A DNA stretch of 64,000 nucleotides from Salidesulfovibrio onnuriiensis. GTDB lineage: Bacteria; Desulfobacterota; Desulfovibrionia; Desulfovibrionales; Desulfovibrionaceae. Below are positions 28,080 to 37,490 of this stretch, piece by piece. Position 1 is the stretch's first letter, and each line of letters opens with the position of its first letter. The notes beneath the pieces were generated by a model. That model had not been told where the DNA came from. It saw only the letters and a program-made list of their open reading frames with translations, and made no database searches. The stretch lies in assembly GCF_008001235.1 (NCBI RefSeq), contig NZ_CP040751.1, forward strand, positions 62,001 through 126,000, in the 5' to 3' direction. Made by a program: the position numbers and the translations under genes.

Positions 28080-29111
28080 TCACTCGCCTCGTTTCATGAA
28101 ATGCCCGTCCACCAACCGGCACAGGGCGAACTGGCGGATGCCCCACCATTTCAACACGGGCAATCCGCTCCGCACCATCCGATTCCAGAAATTCAGATAG
28201 GCCTGATAGGCCTTTCCCGCCCAGAAACAGCCTATTTTTTCCAGCCTGGAGAAAAACGGCCAGGCAATGCGGCCATGATACCACAGCCGGGTCTCATGCC
28301 TGAGGCAGTCGAAGCCGGCCTGCTCCAGCCAGCCCCGGAAGGCCTTGGGCCGCAGCGCCGGGTGCAGGGGGAGCACCTCCTGCCAGTGTTCGTGGCTGTT
28401 GAGCCTCCGCAGATAACACTGGCGGCTTTTGCTGCTCGTGAAAAAATCCATGGCCTCGAGCGGGTGGAAATACACCGACACGCACGGGGTCGAGATCGAG
28501 AGCACGCCCCCCGGCTTCAGGACCCGGGCGATCTCGGCCAAATAGTCATGGGGCCTTTCCAGATGCTCGATGACTTCGCAGCTGATGACGGCATCCACGG
28601 AATCGTCTTCCAAGGGAATGTTGTATGCCCCCACCTGGGCCAGTCGCAGATCGAAACCGCCGTCATGATTGTCCCGTGCGATCTCAAGGGACCGCCTCTC
28701 CAGGTCGAAACCGTAGTAGGTACGTATCCTGTCCCCCGGGAGAGAACCGAGGTAGGGAATCTGGCCGCAGCCGACATCGGCCACGACCGCGTCGTTCAAC
28801 AACGGGGCCAACCACTCGCCGTGCAGATCTGCGAAGACGATGCTGTCGGTGCGCGCCACCCGGTCCACCTCGCTTTCGATGGGTGCGCCGTTAAGAACGC
28901 CCCGGCGCACATCGTGCAGGCTGGAAGGTGGAGTGGCCGCCATGTTCAGGTCCACATCGCCGATTTCTTCCAGAACGACGATTCCGTCCTCCACCGCATA
29001 GCTTCTGCCGCATCCCGCACAGACCACGGTCCCCCCGCCTTCCGGCACGAGGGGATGACGGCATGCAATGCAATGAAGGCCTATGTGGTTATTAAAATTT
29101 TCCATCTTCAT
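28080..29111 (-). CDS. Methyltransferase with N-terminal zinc ribbon
   Basis: 343 residues. A Trm112-like zinc ribbon (CIAC at about 14-17, CAGC at about 32-35) precedes a class I methyltransferase domain with motif I VVADVGCGQIPYLG and post-motif DAVISCEVIEHL. The C-terminal about 100 residues are rich in aromatic and basic residues (FLRRLNSHEHW-like, SRLEKIGCFW). The start at 29111 has GGAGAA 7 bases upstream. It lies 3 bases before the next methyltransferase gene, suggesting two methylations of one glycan. Confidence 0.85.
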   Translation of the reverse strand: MKMENFNNHIGLHCIACRHPLVPEGGGTVVCAGCGRSYAVEDGIVVLEEIGDVDLNMAATPPSSLHDVRRGVLNGAPIESEVDRVARTDSIVFADLHGEWLAPLLNDAVVADVGCGQIPYLGSLPGDRIRTYYGFDLERRSLEIARDNHDGGFDLRLAQVGAYNIPLEDDSVDAVISCEVIEHLERPHDYLAEIARVLKPGGVLSISTPCVSVYFHPLEAMDFFTSSKSRQCYLRRLNSHEHWQEVLPLHPALRPKAFRGWLEQAGFDCLRHETRLWYHGRIAWPFFSRLEKIGCFWAGKAYQAYLNFWNRMVRSGLPVLKWWGIRQFALCRLVDGHFMKRGE

Positions 29112-29183
29112 GTCTGTTCTCCGCGAACCGTATCCGGCCGCCCGCCACGGCCCGGCGCACCAACATGCGAAAGCCGGGATTCA

Positions 29184-30476
29184 CTATTCCGCCAACAGTT
29201 CGCTGTAGACGGCTGCCCGGATACGCTCCACCTTCCTGAGCTCGTGCTTTTCCAGGGCGAGCGCCCGCGCCGCCGTACCAAGCCTGGAGGCCTCGGCATC
29301 ATCCTCCAGCCACTGCTCCAGCACGCCGACAACCGCCTCGACATCGCCCTCCCTAGCCAGGAGGCCAGTCTCGCCGGTACGCACAAGTTCGGAATGCCAC
29401 TCGACATCGTACGCAACCACGGGACGGCCCGAGGCGCAGGCCTCGATCAGGCTGAATCCCCCCATCAGGGCGAGATTGGCATCACTCCGCTTGCGAACAT
29501 CAAGCGCCAGATCATGCGCTATGTACCCGGTAAAGACGATGCGGTCTCCGTATCCGCTTTCCGCGACCCTTTGCTTCATGGCCTCAAGCTGCCGCCCTTC
29601 CCCGCAAATAAGCACATGGACATCACGACGCCGTGCCGAAATGCCCAGAGCGATTTTAACGATATCCTCGCTATAGTTTTCCAACTCCAGACGGCCAATC
29701 GACGAAACCAGACGGCAATCGCCGGGCAGTCCGAATTCGCTCCGCACATCGGTGGCCGGAAGTGCGGTCAGAACGTCCATGTCCATCCCGTGGGGAATGA
29801 CCCTGATGTTCTCTTCCGGACACCCCGCGGAAACGAAATGGGGGACCAGGGAGGCGCGGATGGGGAGAAGCCTGTGGACGCGCCGGACAAGAAACCGCTC
29901 CACCGCGTCGGCCGGGAGCCGGGAGCCGAACACCCTCGGTATGGAACCCGGCTGCAGGGCCTCCCGCTTCTGAAAATCGGCATGCACCGAGATGACCCAA
30001 GGGCATCGGAAGAGCCTTGCAAACAGAAAACCCAGAATGCCGGCCCAATACGGGTCATAGGCGCGGATCAGCCTAATTTCGCATTTCCTGGCTTCCAGCA
30101 GTATATCCTTGAGCAACAGCATGACGCCGCTGAACAGAAAATACCGGATGGCCCGGTCAATGATCGTCCATTCGCCCAGGTCCAATTTCAGGGAACCACT
30201 CCTGCAAAAGCACCAGACCATGATGTTCCTGTCGAAAATCCCCTCGGAGGATTTCCCGTCATGCGTCAGCAGGTTGTCGAGACTTCCGAATTTCCGGAGC
30301 GTTTCCTGCACGGATCCCGCTGCTGAGATCCGGAGAATGGCCGACGGCTTCTCCGCCTTGCCGCTCATAGAAACATGCAGATACAGAAAAGCGTTGAAGA
30401 CAAGCAGCAAAGACCCCGCCACCAGATCGAGCGGAACGAAAACAACGGCTTTCAATATTCTGGACAGCAAACGCAC
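29184..30476 (-). CDS. Glycosyltransferase, GT4-like
   Basis: 430 residues, GTG start at 30476. Residues about 10-35 are hydrophobic and basic at the edge, suggesting membrane association. The donor-binding half has VSSIGRLELENYSEDIVK, VHVLICGEGRQLE and MGGFSLIEACASGRPVVAYD, a divergent GT4 acceptor motif. The assignment to a glycosyltransferase is firm, the linkage is unknown. A 72-base gap separates it from the methyltransferase downstream and a 9-base gap from the radical SAM gene upstream. Confidence 0.82.
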   Translation of the reverse strand: MRLLSRILKAVVFVPLDLVAGSLLLVFNAFLYLHVSMSGKAEKPSAILRISAAGSVQETLRKFGSLDNLLTHDGKSSEGIFDRNIMVWCFCRSGSLKLDLGEWTIIDRAIRYFLFSGVMLLLKDILLEARKCEIRLIRAYDPYWAGILGFLFARLFRCPWVISVHADFQKREALQPGSIPRVFGSRLPADAVERFLVRRVHRLLPIRASLVPHFVSAGCPEENIRVIPHGMDMDVLTALPATDVRSEFGLPGDCRLVSSIGRLELENYSEDIVKIALGISARRRDVHVLICGEGRQLEAMKQRVAESGYGDRIVFTGYIAHDLALDVRKRSDANLALMGGFSLIEACASGRPVVAYDVEWHSELVRTGETGLLAREGDVEAVVGVLEQWLEDDAEASRLGTAARALALEKHELRKVERIRAAVYSELLAE

Positions 30477-30485
30477 ACCTCGTCG

Positions 30486-31814
30486 CTATGAGCCGACACC
30501 CAACACGGCGGCCATCTTTTTGAGTTTTCTCTTCAGCAAAACCACCCGGTATTGCCACGGCGTATATCCGAACCTGTCCTTGACCTGCATCAGGTATTCC
30601 TTGGAGACATGCAGCGTGGGGAACATGGGCGCAACCCGACAGTCCACGTAGGCGTCCAGCCCCAGTTCTCCCTCGAACAATCCCAACTCCCTGTACTGAT
30701 CGTACAGGGGGGTGCCGCGAAGAGGCCGCACAAACTGCACGCAGGAAATGTCGAACCGCTGGGAATGGAGCTCCATTTCGGCAAGCGTTTCCCTGGTATC
30801 CCAGGGGAACCCGATCATGTAATTCATGTCGGCGATAATGTCCGCCTGGCGGCAAAGCCTGACGGCCTCATCGAAATCCTCCAGGTTCTTGCCCTTTTTC
30901 AGCTGCTTGAGCGCCTCGGGATTGGTGGTCTCGAACCCGAAGGCCATGCGTTTGCACCCGGCGCGCCTCAGAAGGGTCATCAACTCCTCGTTCTTGCATA
31001 TTTCCAGACGGCCGTCCGTCCCCCACGTAAACTCAAGCCCGTTTTCTATGATGGCTTCGCACAGCTTGGCGCAAAACTTCGTATCCACGAGCATGTTCAG
31101 GTCGTGCAGCCAGATGTGTTCGAAGTTTCCATGAACAAGCACCTTCAACTCATCGATGATGTCTTCGATCCTGCGTTTCCGATGCCCGGTGTTGTTATAG
31201 AAACAAAAGCCGCACTGATAAGGGCAGCCTCTGGATATCTCCACAAAGGCCTGCTTGTAGGCCGACAGGTCCACCTTTTTCAGATACTCAGCCGAAGACA
31301 CCAGATGATGCAGGTCGTGCAGGAACGGCTGCTTGCCCGTGTCCAGGATTTCTCCCGACTCAGTCCTGTAGAGGACGCCCGGGAAATCGAACTTCCGGCA
31401 ATGGATATCCCTTTCAAACTCGCCAAGCACCTTTTCGATCACCAGTTCCCGCTCATACAGCCTGATGACCACGTCAACGGCCTCTTCCCGGTCCATGAGC
31501 TCATGCTCAAGCTGCTCATAGGGATCGTTAAGAATGACGATCGTGCGTTTCCCGGCCGCCTTGGCCGCCCGTACGTACTCCAAGTGCACATCGAATCCCT
31601 CAAGAAGGGGCACCCAGACCGCTACCACGTCATACGGATCGACATCGAACTCCCGGCCGTTTTCGCCCACGGACAGCACATCCACATCGCGCCCTTTTCC
31701 CGCACAATAGGCGGCGGCCAGGTAAATATTGCAAGGCAGCCTCGCTTCATGGGGCCTGCCGCTGCTGTTTTCGTCGCAAACGTATTCAGTATTTCTGATA
31801 AAAACCGTTTTCAT
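30486..31814 (-). CDS. B12-binding domain radical SAM protein
   Basis: 442 residues. The N-terminal 130 residues look like a cobalamin-binding Rossmann domain (CNIYLAAAYCAGKGRDVDVLS, then VVAVWVPLLEGF), although the classical DxHxxG box is not evident. The radical SAM motif is C197-x3-C201-x2-C204 (GCPYQCGFC). The core continues with FGFETTNPEALKQLKKG and NYMIGFPWDT, as in class B methylases and cyclases. It may methylate or rearrange an unactivated carbon of the sugar or lipid. The ATGA overlap with the upstream radical SAM gene implies coupled translation. Confidence 0.82.
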   Translation of the reverse strand: MKTVFIRNTEYVCDENSSGRPHEARLPCNIYLAAAYCAGKGRDVDVLSVGENGREFDVDPYDVVAVWVPLLEGFDVHLEYVRAAKAAGKRTIVILNDPYEQLEHELMDREEAVDVVIRLYERELVIEKVLGEFERDIHCRKFDFPGVLYRTESGEILDTGKQPFLHDLHHLVSSAEYLKKVDLSAYKQAFVEISRGCPYQCGFCFYNNTGHRKRRIEDIIDELKVLVHGNFEHIWLHDLNMLVDTKFCAKLCEAIIENGLEFTWGTDGRLEICKNEELMTLLRRAGCKRMAFGFETTNPEALKQLKKGKNLEDFDEAVRLCRQADIIADMNYMIGFPWDTRETLAEMELHSQRFDISCVQFVRPLRGTPLYDQYRELGLFEGELGLDAYVDCRVAPMFPTLHVSKEYLMQVKDRFGYTPWQYRVVLLKRKLKKMAAVLGVGS

Positions 31815-32926
31815 TGGCTATTCCTTTTATGGCCGCGCCAGTCCCGGGCCAGGGGATACAGTCCCTGCCCCGGGCAGAGACGGCAGAGTTGCAAGCTGTT
31901 CGAGGAGGTGCTCACGTCCCTTCTCAGGGTTCCGTACTTTTCCCCGTTCCAGACTTCGGCAAGCGTTTGATCCAAGAGATTTCCCAGAACCCTCTTTCCT
32001 TTCGGGTCCCTGCAGCAGGCCACGACATCGCCGTTCACCTGGACCGTGATCGACGAATAGATCTCACCGCAATGGTTGTCCGGACGGGTCCGGGGAACGA
32101 CCTTACCCTGCTTGAGTTTGTCCTCGTCATAAATCCTGTAGGCCGGATCGGAGGGCAGGTAGGTTTCCGCCTGGTCAGCCGTTCTCAGGCAAGTGCCGAT
32201 AATGTTGTATTCATCCACGCCCACCTTTTCGCAGTAGGCGATGAAGTCTTCGAGTTCGTGCTCATTGTGCCGCATGAGGATGAAGCCGAGCGTGATCTTC
32301 ATGTCCCGGCTGTCCATGCCCCGTGCGTTCCTCAGCTCTATGGTCCTTTCCAGGTTCGCCCGCACCGCGGACAGGTCGCTGCCCCTGCGATAGGTTCCGT
32401 GGGTTTCCTGGCTGAAGCCGCCTGTCTGGAAATTGACCTCGCCAATGCCGCTGTCCACAAGCCGCTCGGGATCAACCACATCGCCGTTGGTGCAGGTGGT
32501 CACCCATATCCCCTTGTCGGCCGCGTACCGAATCATGCGGTAGGCGTCCCTGTTCAGAAACGGTTCCCCCATGAAGTAAAAGTACAGCTGATTGAGATTG
32601 CCGTCGAACCTGTCCAGAATACGGATGAAATCGTCAAAGGACAGGAAGCCTTTCTTGCGCCCCAGATCGTTGGTCCCGGTCTCGCAGATGGTGCACTTGA
32701 GGTTGCAGGCATTTGTGGGTTCGATGCCCAGGTTGACGGGGGACCCGAGGCATTTTTCGCTCCTGCGCCATGCTGAAAAGGCGCACAGAAGATAGTTGAA
32801 CCGCTGCCCGAAACTGGCATCCGCCAGCACGACCAGCTTGCACAGGGACAAGAACTTGTATGCGGGAAGAATCAGCCTGAAAAGCCAACCGGTCTGACGG
32901 ATTTTTTCCTTCAAATTTCTTAACAT
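31811..32926 (-). CDS. Radical SAM/SPASM domain protein
   Basis: 371 residues. The N-terminal 60 residues contain a hydrophobic helix and Cys; the radical SAM motif is C74-x3-C78-x2-C81 (CNLKCTIC). The SPASM domain has CGEIYSS, a CC pair (VVACCRDP), and a final CRLC. The start is preceded by GGGAG about 9 bases upstream. Substrate unknown. It is paired by a 4-base overlap with the B12-type radical SAM gene. Confidence 0.88.
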   Translation of the reverse strand: MLRNLKEKIRQTGWLFRLILPAYKFLSLCKLVVLADASFGQRFNYLLCAFSAWRRSEKCLGSPVNLGIEPTNACNLKCTICETGTNDLGRKKGFLSFDDFIRILDRFDGNLNQLYFYFMGEPFLNRDAYRMIRYAADKGIWVTTCTNGDVVDPERLVDSGIGEVNFQTGGFSQETHGTYRRGSDLSAVRANLERTIELRNARGMDSRDMKITLGFILMRHNEHELEDFIAYCEKVGVDEYNIIGTCLRTADQAETYLPSDPAYRIYDEDKLKQGKVVPRTRPDNHCGEIYSSITVQVNGDVVACCRDPKGKRVLGNLLDQTLAEVWNGEKYGTLRRDVSTSSNSLQLCRLCPGQGLYPLARDWRGHKRNSQ

Positions 32927-32962
32927 GACTGTTTACTCCCGGCGAAATCCCACTCCAGATCC

Positions 32963-34036
32963 TCAGGCATGAGGAATATTCCTGCCTTCCACAAGGGTCT
33001 CGGCGACCCCTCGCATGATGGTTCCGCTTTTGTAGGCGAAGCGGGGCTCCACGTCTTCTCCCAGGACATGCTTCCGTATCAGAATGTCGGGTTCGTTGTA
33101 CCCGACCATGGCCCGCAGGGAGGTGGTTCCGGAAAAACGGGGATTGATCTCGAAAATGTAATCCTTGCCGTCCACATGGCGGCACTGAATGTTGATGGCG
33201 CCCCGGCACCCCATTTCAAGGGCGATCCTTTCGCAGTCGGCGGTGACTTCCGGGTAGGGGCCGATCTCTCCCTGGGAAACGCCGCTGCTGATGGCCAACG
33301 TGGCACCCAGGCCTTGGTTTCCGGTCCTGTTGGCCGTCTTGATGCGGTTGCTCAGCCCGGAAAGAATGGCACGCTTCACGGCAATGGAATTGATGAAGTT
33401 GCCGTCCATGTCGCACAGCACCCCCACGGTGAACTCCGACTCCACGGTGCCCACGTATTCCTGGACGATGAACGGTCCCAGGTTGTCCAGCAGCCACGTT
33501 CCCAAAAAATCAACTTCCTCACGGGTCTGGGCCAGATAGATGTTGGCGGAGCCGCCACCGCCCACGGAAGGCTTCAGCACGGCGGGGAAGAAATCCACCG
33601 CACGCAGTTGCTCATGGTTCTCTATCTGCACGGTCTGGGGCATGTGGAAGCCGTGCTCCGTGAGCCAATGAAAAGTCTTGAACTTATCCATGCAGACTTC
33701 AATGAGCTCGGTGGGATTGATGGGCAGGAAGATGCCTTCAGCCTCAATGCGTTCCCTGTTGGCGGCAAAGGCTTTCAGCTCCGGCTCGCTGCCGTGGAAC
33801 AGGGCCTTGACGCCATGCTTGCGGCAAACCCGCAGCAACGCATCCACGTAATCGGGCGCGGTTGCCGGAGGCAGGATATACGGGTGATCGACCTCGGCAA
33901 GTCCCTTGCTGCAGGGGCTCATATCCCCGCCCACGATTTCATAGGGAGTTTCAGCGAGTTGCAATGCCTTGAGAATCTGCTCGCCGTGTCCACCACCACC
34001 GATACCAGTGACCATCACCGTCAATTTCTCGCTCAT
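32963..34036 (-). CDS. ATP-grasp domain protein (carbamoyl-phosphate-synthase-like)
   Basis: 357 residues. An N-terminal Rossmann-like pre-ATP-grasp domain (VMVTGIGGGGHGEQIL) is followed by ATP-grasp motifs AVLKPSVGGGGS, IVQEYVG and IFEINPRFSGT, the metal-binding Asn/Glu pair. ATP-grasp ligases join a carboxylate to an amine or thiol by an acyl-phosphate. In a glycan locus it may attach an amino acid to a sugar. The start at 34036 is chosen because GGAG is 6 bases upstream and it overlaps the phosphoesterase stop as ATGA. Confidence 0.85.
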   Translation of the reverse strand: MSEKLTVMVTGIGGGGHGEQILKALQLAETPYEIVGGDMSPCSKGLAEVDHPYILPPATAPDYVDALLRVCRKHGVKALFHGSEPELKAFAANRERIEAEGIFLPINPTELIEVCMDKFKTFHWLTEHGFHMPQTVQIENHEQLRAVDFFPAVLKPSVGGGGSANIYLAQTREEVDFLGTWLLDNLGPFIVQEYVGTVESEFTVGVLCDMDGNFINSIAVKRAILSGLSNRIKTANRTGNQGLGATLAISSGVSQGEIGPYPEVTADCERIALEMGCRGAINIQCRHVDGKDYIFEINPRFSGTTSLRAMVGYNEPDILIRKHVLGEDVEPRFAYKSGTIMRGVAETLVEGRNIPHA

Positions 34037-34731
34037 ACCATGCTCCATGGGATCGACACGCGATCGTCCCTTTTGAAATTCTCACGGACGGAATCGTGTA
34101 CATTCACATATCTATTCAACATCTCAGCAACATCGAGTTCAAAACGATACAGTTCATAATCCCCGGAAACAGTATCGTAGACACCAAATGTCCCCAGAGC
34201 GCCCTTATCGCGCGGCAGCCCGCAGGAACCGACATTGACCGCCACGGTCCTCCCGGAACGCCACGCATGCAGACGGTGGGTATGCCCCATAAAAACCGCA
34301 TCGTATCCCGAGCTTTCCCAATCGGGGGCCTGCTGGTCGGGGTACAGGCGTCCCTGCAAGGGATCTTCCGCCGTCCCATGGACAAAAAGCAGCCGTCTTC
34401 CGTCCAGGACCTCGGAATGCACGGGGCTCAATGACATCAGCATTTCTTTTTGCCTTTCCGACAACTGCGGCCTCTGGGCCTCAAGGCCGTAAACAGCATC
34501 CCTCTCCGGCTCCAAAGGCAACCGTCCCATAAGCATGGCTTCATGATTCCCGAGGAGCAATACGGCCCGGGCTTCGGTCAGGAGGCCGAGGCACTCCGTC
34601 CCCTGGGGGAAATATCCGAAAACATCCCCAAGGCAGACGAGCCGGTCCACATTGAGTGAACGCAACTTCTCCAGACAGCTCTCCAAGGCGGGCAGATTGC
34701 CATGAACATCGGAAAAAATGCCTAGTCTCAC
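34033..34731 (-). CDS. Metallophosphoesterase (YfcE/MJ0936-like)
   Basis: 232 residues, GTG start at 34731 behind GGGGGAG. All metal-binding blocks of the calcineurin-like fold are present: DVHGN, GDVFGYFP, GNHE and GHTHR. It would hydrolyse a phosphate monoester or diester. Placed in a glycan operon with an ATP-grasp gene it could remove a phosphate from a sugar intermediate, or it may be a housekeeping phosphatase. Coupled to the ATP-grasp gene by a 4-base overlap. Confidence 0.88.
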   Translation of the reverse strand: MRLGIFSDVHGNLPALESCLEKLRSLNVDRLVCLGDVFGYFPQGTECLGLLTEARAVLLLGNHEAMLMGRLPLEPERDAVYGLEAQRPQLSERQKEMLMSLSPVHSEVLDGRRLLFVHGTAEDPLQGRLYPDQQAPDWESSGYDAVFMGHTHRLHAWRSGRTVAVNVGSCGLPRDKGALGTFGVYDTVSGDYELYRFELDVAEMLNRYVNVHDSVRENFKRDDRVSIPWSMV

Positions 34732-34740
34732 GGGCTCCCC

Positions 34741-35616
34741 CTATCCCTGACGAATGGCTTCCGCCATCTCGACTATTCCCGACTCAAGAGTCACTTCCGG
34801 GGCCCAGCCCAGAAGCCGGGCGGCCCTGGAAATATCAAAACACCCCCTGTAATTCTCCTGGGGGTCCTCTTTCCCCGACGGCTCAACCACGCTGGCGCAC
34901 CCCGGAATGGAATCCACGACCAGGTGCGCAAGTTCTTTCATGGGAACGCATCTGCTCCCGGCGATATTGAACGGCCCGGATACGGGTAGGCGCAAGGCGG
35001 CCTCAACAGCTGCTGCCACATCCGAAGCATGGACGAACGCCTGGCTCCGCCGGCCGCTGCCGTGATACTGAAGAGGGTGTCCGGCCAAGGCCTTTTCAAT
35101 GAAAATTCGTAAAACGGTCCTGCTCCTCTGCCCGACTCCATAAGGAGCGCAAATACGCAGGGACACGGCCCTCTCCGCAGCCTCCTCCATCACTTTTTCC
35201 CCTGCTATCTTGGAAAGGGAGTATGGATTCCCGTCATCCAGGGCAGTGGACTCTCCGCCCCCCTGCTCACGGTAGACACTGGAGGAAGAGGCAAAAACAA
35301 CATCCGCGCCCGTGGCTCCGGCAAACGCTGCGATCAGCCGGTCGATTTCCATGTTGTACCCTGCCACCCTTTCGGCTTCGGGGCCCACGAGCGAGGAAGG
35401 CAGCGCCGCGGCGCAATGCACCACCGCATCAAAAGTACCCAAGGACACAAGCCCCTGGTGCCCACCGGAAAGAATATCCAGTATGGCGGCCTCTCCGGGG
35501 ACCGGGCCGGAAGGGTGTCGCCGATATGTCCCGACAACCCCGTACCCGCTGTCGGCAAGCAGTCGCGAAACCGCGGAACCAACCAGGCCAGCTGCGCCCG
35601 TTACCAGGACCCGCAT
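34741..35616 (-). CDS. NAD-dependent epimerase/dehydratase family protein
   Basis: 291 residues, extended SDR. N-terminal VLVTGAAGLVGSAV is the NAD-binding Gly-rich motif; VFASSSSVYREQG is the Ser block and NPYSLSKIAGE is the Y-x3-K catalytic pair. C-terminal substrate region includes HASDVAAAVEAAL and FNIAG. It changes or dehydrates a nucleotide sugar. The start at 35616 has a GGGGGGGAG site and overlaps the end of asnB by 16 bases. Confidence 0.9.
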   Translation of the reverse strand: MRVLVTGAAGLVGSAVSRLLADSGYGVVGTYRRHPSGPVPGEAAILDILSGGHQGLVSLGTFDAVVHCAAALPSSLVGPEAERVAGYNMEIDRLIAAFAGATGADVVFASSSSVYREQGGGESTALDDGNPYSLSKIAGEKVMEEAAERAVSLRICAPYGVGQRSRTVLRIFIEKALAGHPLQYHGSGRRSQAFVHASDVAAAVEAALRLPVSGPFNIAGSRCVPMKELAHLVVDSIPGCASVVEPSGKEDPQENYRGCFDISRAARLLGWAPEVTLESGIVEMAEAIRQG

Positions 35617-37490
35617 GCTCCCCCCCGTAACACGCCGATGAAGTGCGAAAGCGACAACAGGCTCCAAATGAGAAGACGTCTGTTTTTATGGCCCTCGAAA
35701 TGCTCGCCGAGCAGCACTTTCACCACGTCATAGTCCAGCACCTTGTAAATTTCAGCCTTCTCATCCAGCAGCAGGCCTTTGACATACTCGATGCTCTCGC
35801 CCTTGAACCAGCTCGCGTCGGGGGCGGAAAAGCCCTGCTTTTTGCGTTCCACCACTTCCCTGGGAACATGCCTGCTGAGCGCCTTGCGAAGAATGCTCTT
35901 TCCATCGGAAGGCTGATTAAAGTATTTCTGCCGCTTGCCGGGTTCGTTTTCGTCGATTCGCGCCATTTCCCCGAGATTGCCCAACTTCAGTTTGGCCGGT
36001 ATTTTCATGGCGAAATCCACAAGATCATTGTCCAGAAAGGGGACCCGGGTCTCGAGCGAATGCGCCATGGAAAGCCTGTCTTCCACCAGCAGCAAGCCAT
36101 GCAGGAAGGTTCTGGCCTCGAAGTACAGGGAATGATTGACGTAGTCGGAAGGGCTCGTCAGGGAAATGTCCCGTCGGGTGAATACGTCCCGGAAGATGTC
36201 GCGGGTATTGACGAGCTTGACCTCATCCCAGACCGGAGCGAACGCTTTTGCGATTTCCTCCCTGGACAGCAGGCGTTGCCAGTAGCCGTAGTACTTGTCC
36301 ACATAATGCTCGAAATCGTCGTTGACCGCAGCCTGGTAGTAGCGCCAGGGATATCCGCCGAACAGTTCGTCGCCGCCCGTACCAGCAAGAACGACCTTGC
36401 CGAACTTGCTGGCCAGCTGCGCCACATAGAAATTGGGATAGCTCTGTCCCACCCGGGGTTCTTCCAGGTGGTATGCAAGCCGGGGTAGGCAGCGTTCCAT
36501 GTCCCCGCTTTTGAGGACCATCTCGTAGTGCTCGGTCTTGAACAACGCGCTCAGGGCCTCGGCCTTGTCCCGCTCGTCGAAGGCCAGCTCAAGGCCCGAG
36601 GCCGACGACAGGTCGAATCCGCAGGTAAAAGTCTTGATATAAGGCATCTGCTGGGCGGCCAGGGCCGTGATCGCCCCGGAGTCGATGCCGCCCGAAAGAT
36701 AGGCGCAGACCTCCACGTCGCTGACCAGCTGGCGGTTGACGGCCTGCCTGAAGAGGTGGTCCAATTCCTCCACGTACTCCTCTTCGCTCCTGGGCTCCGC
36801 CGGTTCGTCAAAATCGTAGTCCCAATAGCGGGTCAGGCGCAACTCGGGCTGCTCCAGGGACAGCCAGCCGTAATGCGCTGCCGGAACAAGCCGGATCTGT
36901 TTTTCCAACGTCCTGTCCGTAAAAATATTCTGGAAGGTGAAATATTCCACCAGCGCTTCCAGATCGATACCGCTCTTGGCGTGGGGATGCGCCAGAATGG
37001 CCTTCTGCTCCGAACCAAACAGGAAATACTTGCCAAAGGTGGCGTAATACAGGGGCTTGATGCCGTAACGGTCCCGGGCCAGGAAAAGCCGCCTGTACTG
37101 CTTGTCCCAGACCGCAAAGGCGAACATGCCGTTGAATCGGTTCACGCAGGATTCGCCCCATTGGGCAAATGCGTTCAGGACAACCTCGGTGTCCGAAGTG
37201 GATCGGAACTTCCAGCCGAGGGCCTCCAGCTCCAACTTGAGCTCGGGGAAATTGTAGACCTCCCCATTGTAGCTGATGATATACCTTCCGCAGGTGGACT
37301 GCATGGGCTGGCTGCCGGCCGGGGAAAGATCTATGATGGCCAGGCGCCGATGACCGAGGCCGACGCCTCCGTGAACCACATGGCCCTCCGCGTCCGGACC
37401 GCGATGGAAGATGGCGTCGGTCATCCGTCGCAGGTTCACCAGAGCGACAGGCTCCCCATCAAGGTGCATTATGCCGGCGATACCACACAT
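35601..37490 (-). CDS. asnB: Asparagine synthase (glutamine-hydrolysing), glycan-locus copy 2
   Basis: 629 residues with Cys2 glutaminase (MCGIAG) and synthetase loop SGGIDSGAI, plus LAGTGGDELFGGYPW. It resembles copy 1 in domain layout but differs in sequence, so the two probably act on different substrates. Such enzymes in surface-glycan clusters are linked to amidation of sugar carboxyl groups. The start codon directly follows the aminotransferase stop. Its C-terminus overlaps the epimerase start. Confidence 0.9.
   Translation of the reverse strand: MCGIAGIMHLDGEPVALVNLRRMTDAIFHRGPDAEGHVVHGGVGLGHRRLAIIDLSPAGSQPMQSTCGRYIISYNGEVYNFPELKLELEALGWKFRSTSDTEVVLNAFAQWGESCVNRFNGMFAFAVWDKQYRRLFLARDRYGIKPLYYATFGKYFLFGSEQKAILAHPHAKSGIDLEALVEYFTFQNIFTDRTLEKQIRLVPAAHYGWLSLEQPELRLTRYWDYDFDEPAEPRSEEEYVEELDHLFRQAVNRQLVSDVEVCAYLSGGIDSGAITALAAQQMPYIKTFTCGFDLSSASGLELAFDERDKAEALSALFKTEHYEMVLKSGDMERCLPRLAYHLEEPRVGQSYPNFYVAQLASKFGKVVLAGTGGDELFGGYPWRYYQAAVNDDFEHYVDKYYGYWQRLLSREEIAKAFAPVWDEVKLVNTRDIFRDVFTRRDISLTSPSDYVNHSLYFEARTFLHGLLLVEDRLSMAHSLETRVPFLDNDLVDFAMKIPAKLKLGNLGEMARIDENEPGKRQKYFNQPSDGKSILRKALSRHVPREVVERKKQGFSAPDASWFKGESIEYVKGLLLDEKAEIYKVLDYDVVKVLLGEHFEGHKNRRLLIWSLLSLSHFIGVLRGGACGSW

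Noticed and set aside
28101-30326. 741-residue plus-strand open frame
   Set aside because: Antisense to two minus-strand genes with recognisable SAM and glycosyltransferase motifs.
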